From Sphingomonas flavalba (GTDB lineage Bacteria; Pseudomonadota; Alphaproteobacteria; Sphingomonadales; Sphingomonadaceae), in contig NZ_SPHY01000005.1 in the NCBI RefSeq assembly GCF_004796535.1, positions 48,501 through 112,500 of the forward strand: a DNA stretch of 64,000 nt. Direction: 5' to 3'. The notes under the pieces are model-generated. The model was not told the DNA's origin, did no database searches, and worked only from the letters and a program-made list of their open reading frames with translations. This document shows positions 63,163-64,000 of this stretch, piece by piece (position 1 is the first letter of the stretch; every line of letters begins with the position of its first letter). The position numbers and the translations under genes are program-made.

Positions 63163-63449
63163 TCGTCGTGATGGACCTGTTCGTTGATATGTTCGTCGTG
63201 GCCGGAGCCGGAGCTGAGGAATACCAGTCCCATCAACGCCGCCGCCAGAATCACTGATCCGAACACGCCGAGCAGCGTGCCGATCACCATGTGGATAGGC
63301 AATGGCCCCTTCGCCCAGCTCAGGCCGACAAGGGACACGACCGAGGCGACCAGCGCAACCAGCACCATCCACACCATCAGCCGGCGATAGCGCCGCCACG
63401 GATCGGTGGCATACCCTGAATCGGGTGGCGCACCCCGCTGGTTTTTCAT
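63159..63449 (-). CDS. Small membrane protein with a His/Asp/Glu tail
   Basis: 96 residues; two membrane spans (about 24-46 and 53-80) and a C-terminal tail SSGSGHDEHINEQVHHDE, which could bind a metal ion. The sequence resembles the small uncharacterised membrane proteins of sphingomonads but no family is recognised. The ATG at 63449 has an excellent AAAGGAAAG Shine-Dalgarno, and the stop overlaps the thioesterase start (ATGA). Confidence 0.78.
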   Translation of the reverse strand: MKNQRGAPPDSGYATDPWRRYRRLMVWMVLVALVASVVSLVGLSWAKGPLPIHMVIGTLLGVFGSVILAAALMGLVFLSSGSGHDEHINEQVHHDE

Positions 63450-63521
63450 CGGCTTTCCTTTGCGCGTCGAACGTGGGAACATCGCGTCCGTCGTCCATAA
63501 GGCCGAAAAGGAGAACCCGCC

Positions 63522-63950
63522 ATGACCATTTCGGTAATTCTCGCCGGGCGTGACGGCGCGGTGGTCAGCGCAGAGCCCGACACCACCGTTGGCGCCGCCG
63601 TCGCCCTGCTCGCCGACCGCCGCATCGGCGCCTTGCCGGTGGTCGATGGCGACACGGTGGTCGGCATCTTCTCGGAACGCGATGTGATCCACGCGGTCGC
63701 CAAACACGGCGCCGCCGCGCTCGACCGGCCGGTCAGCGAACTGATGACCGCGCCGCCGGTGACAGTCGCGCCGGACGAGGACGCGCTCAGCGCGTTGGGG
63801 CTGATGACCCGGCGGCGCATCCGCCACCTGCCGGTCCTCGCCGACGGCACGATGGTCGGCTTCGTGTCGATCGGCGATCTGGTCAAGTTCCGCATCGACC
63901 GGATCGAGCGCGAGGCCAACGCGCTGCGGGACTATATCCAGAGCGCCTGA
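63522..63950 (+). CDS. CBS-domain protein
   Basis: 142 residues consisting of two CBS domains (about 8-62 and 75-130; GALPVVDGDTVVGIFSERDV and RHLPVLADGTMVGFVSIGDL). Tandem CBS pairs bind adenine nucleotides and often sense energy state; no catalytic domain is attached. ATG at 63522 follows AAGGAGAACCCGCC. Divergent from the small membrane protein. Nothing is visible in the final 50 bases of the window. Confidence 0.9.
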   Translation: MTISVILAGRDGAVVSAEPDTTVGAAVALLADRRIGALPVVDGDTVVGIFSERDVIHAVAKHGAAALDRPVSELMTAPPVTVAPDEDALSALGLMTRRRIRHLPVLADGTMVGFVSIGDLVKFRIDRIEREANALRDYIQSA

Positions 63951-64000
63951 CGCGGGGCGTGTCGCAACGGCTATCGCCGCCGTCTCAAGGTCCGCACCGC

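Overview
The window is high-GC alphaproteobacterial chromosome, almost certainly from a sphingomonad (Sphingomonadales). The indicators are a PEP-x-x-W-A-type C-terminal sorting signal, a lycopene cyclase, DUF4167, TIGR02300 and DUF3576 proteins, STN-containing TonB receptors, and the gene orders serC-serA-hisZ, leuS-lptE-holA and cmk-rpsA-ihfB. Genes are tightly packed with many ATGA/TGATG overlaps. There is no rRNA, CRISPR array, integrase or transposase, so this looks like ordinary chromosome with one obvious accessory locus.

Layout. 1-2829: serC tail, serA, hisZ. 2909-11039 (minus): M20 amidohydrolase and SDR pair, HerA-like ATPase, TIGR02186/TauE exporter pair, and an NfrB-like glycosyltransferase with a beta-rich partner. 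11349-21498 (plus): alpha-2-macroglobulin with thioester, pbpC, nhaA, HDAC-like deacetylase. 21558-28348 (minus): etfA/etfB, small membrane protein, sucC, lipoprotein, LOG-family hydrolase, crtY (no normal start codon), lipoprotein, TrmH-family methyltransferase. 28362-30144 (plus): tRNA-Tyr, PEP-CTERM protein, glycine-zipper lipoprotein. 30205-36246 (minus): RcnB-like protein, orphan 2Fe-2S subunit, holA, lptE, leuS, DUF3576 lipoprotein. 36448-37173: beta-rich envelope protein. 37270-40100 (minus): metE with cobalamin riboswitch, promoter and a perfect palindrome.

40245-47513 is the most interesting part: a FecI-type sigma factor, FecR anti-sigma, an STN-domain TonB receptor, a Tat-exported amidohydrolase and an AAHS-like MFS carrier. 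The same bipartite sequence (24 of 32 bases identical) lies about 75 bases before the sigma gene and 77 bases before the receptor gene, as expected for promoters read by this sigma factor. The set looks like a self-regulated system that senses, imports and hydrolyses one specific compound, substrate unknown.

47616-64000 is mostly core: tRNA-Leu, a sphingomyelinase-like secreted phosphodiesterase, ihfB, rpsA, cmk, alpha/beta hydrolase, aroA, TIGR02300 protein, tRNA-Ala, ppa, M61 peptidase, DUF1345 protein, hisS-prfA-prmC, DUF4167 protein, acyl-CoA thioesterase, small membrane protein and CBS-domain protein. Calls are from reading the sequence and family knowledge; no database search was run.
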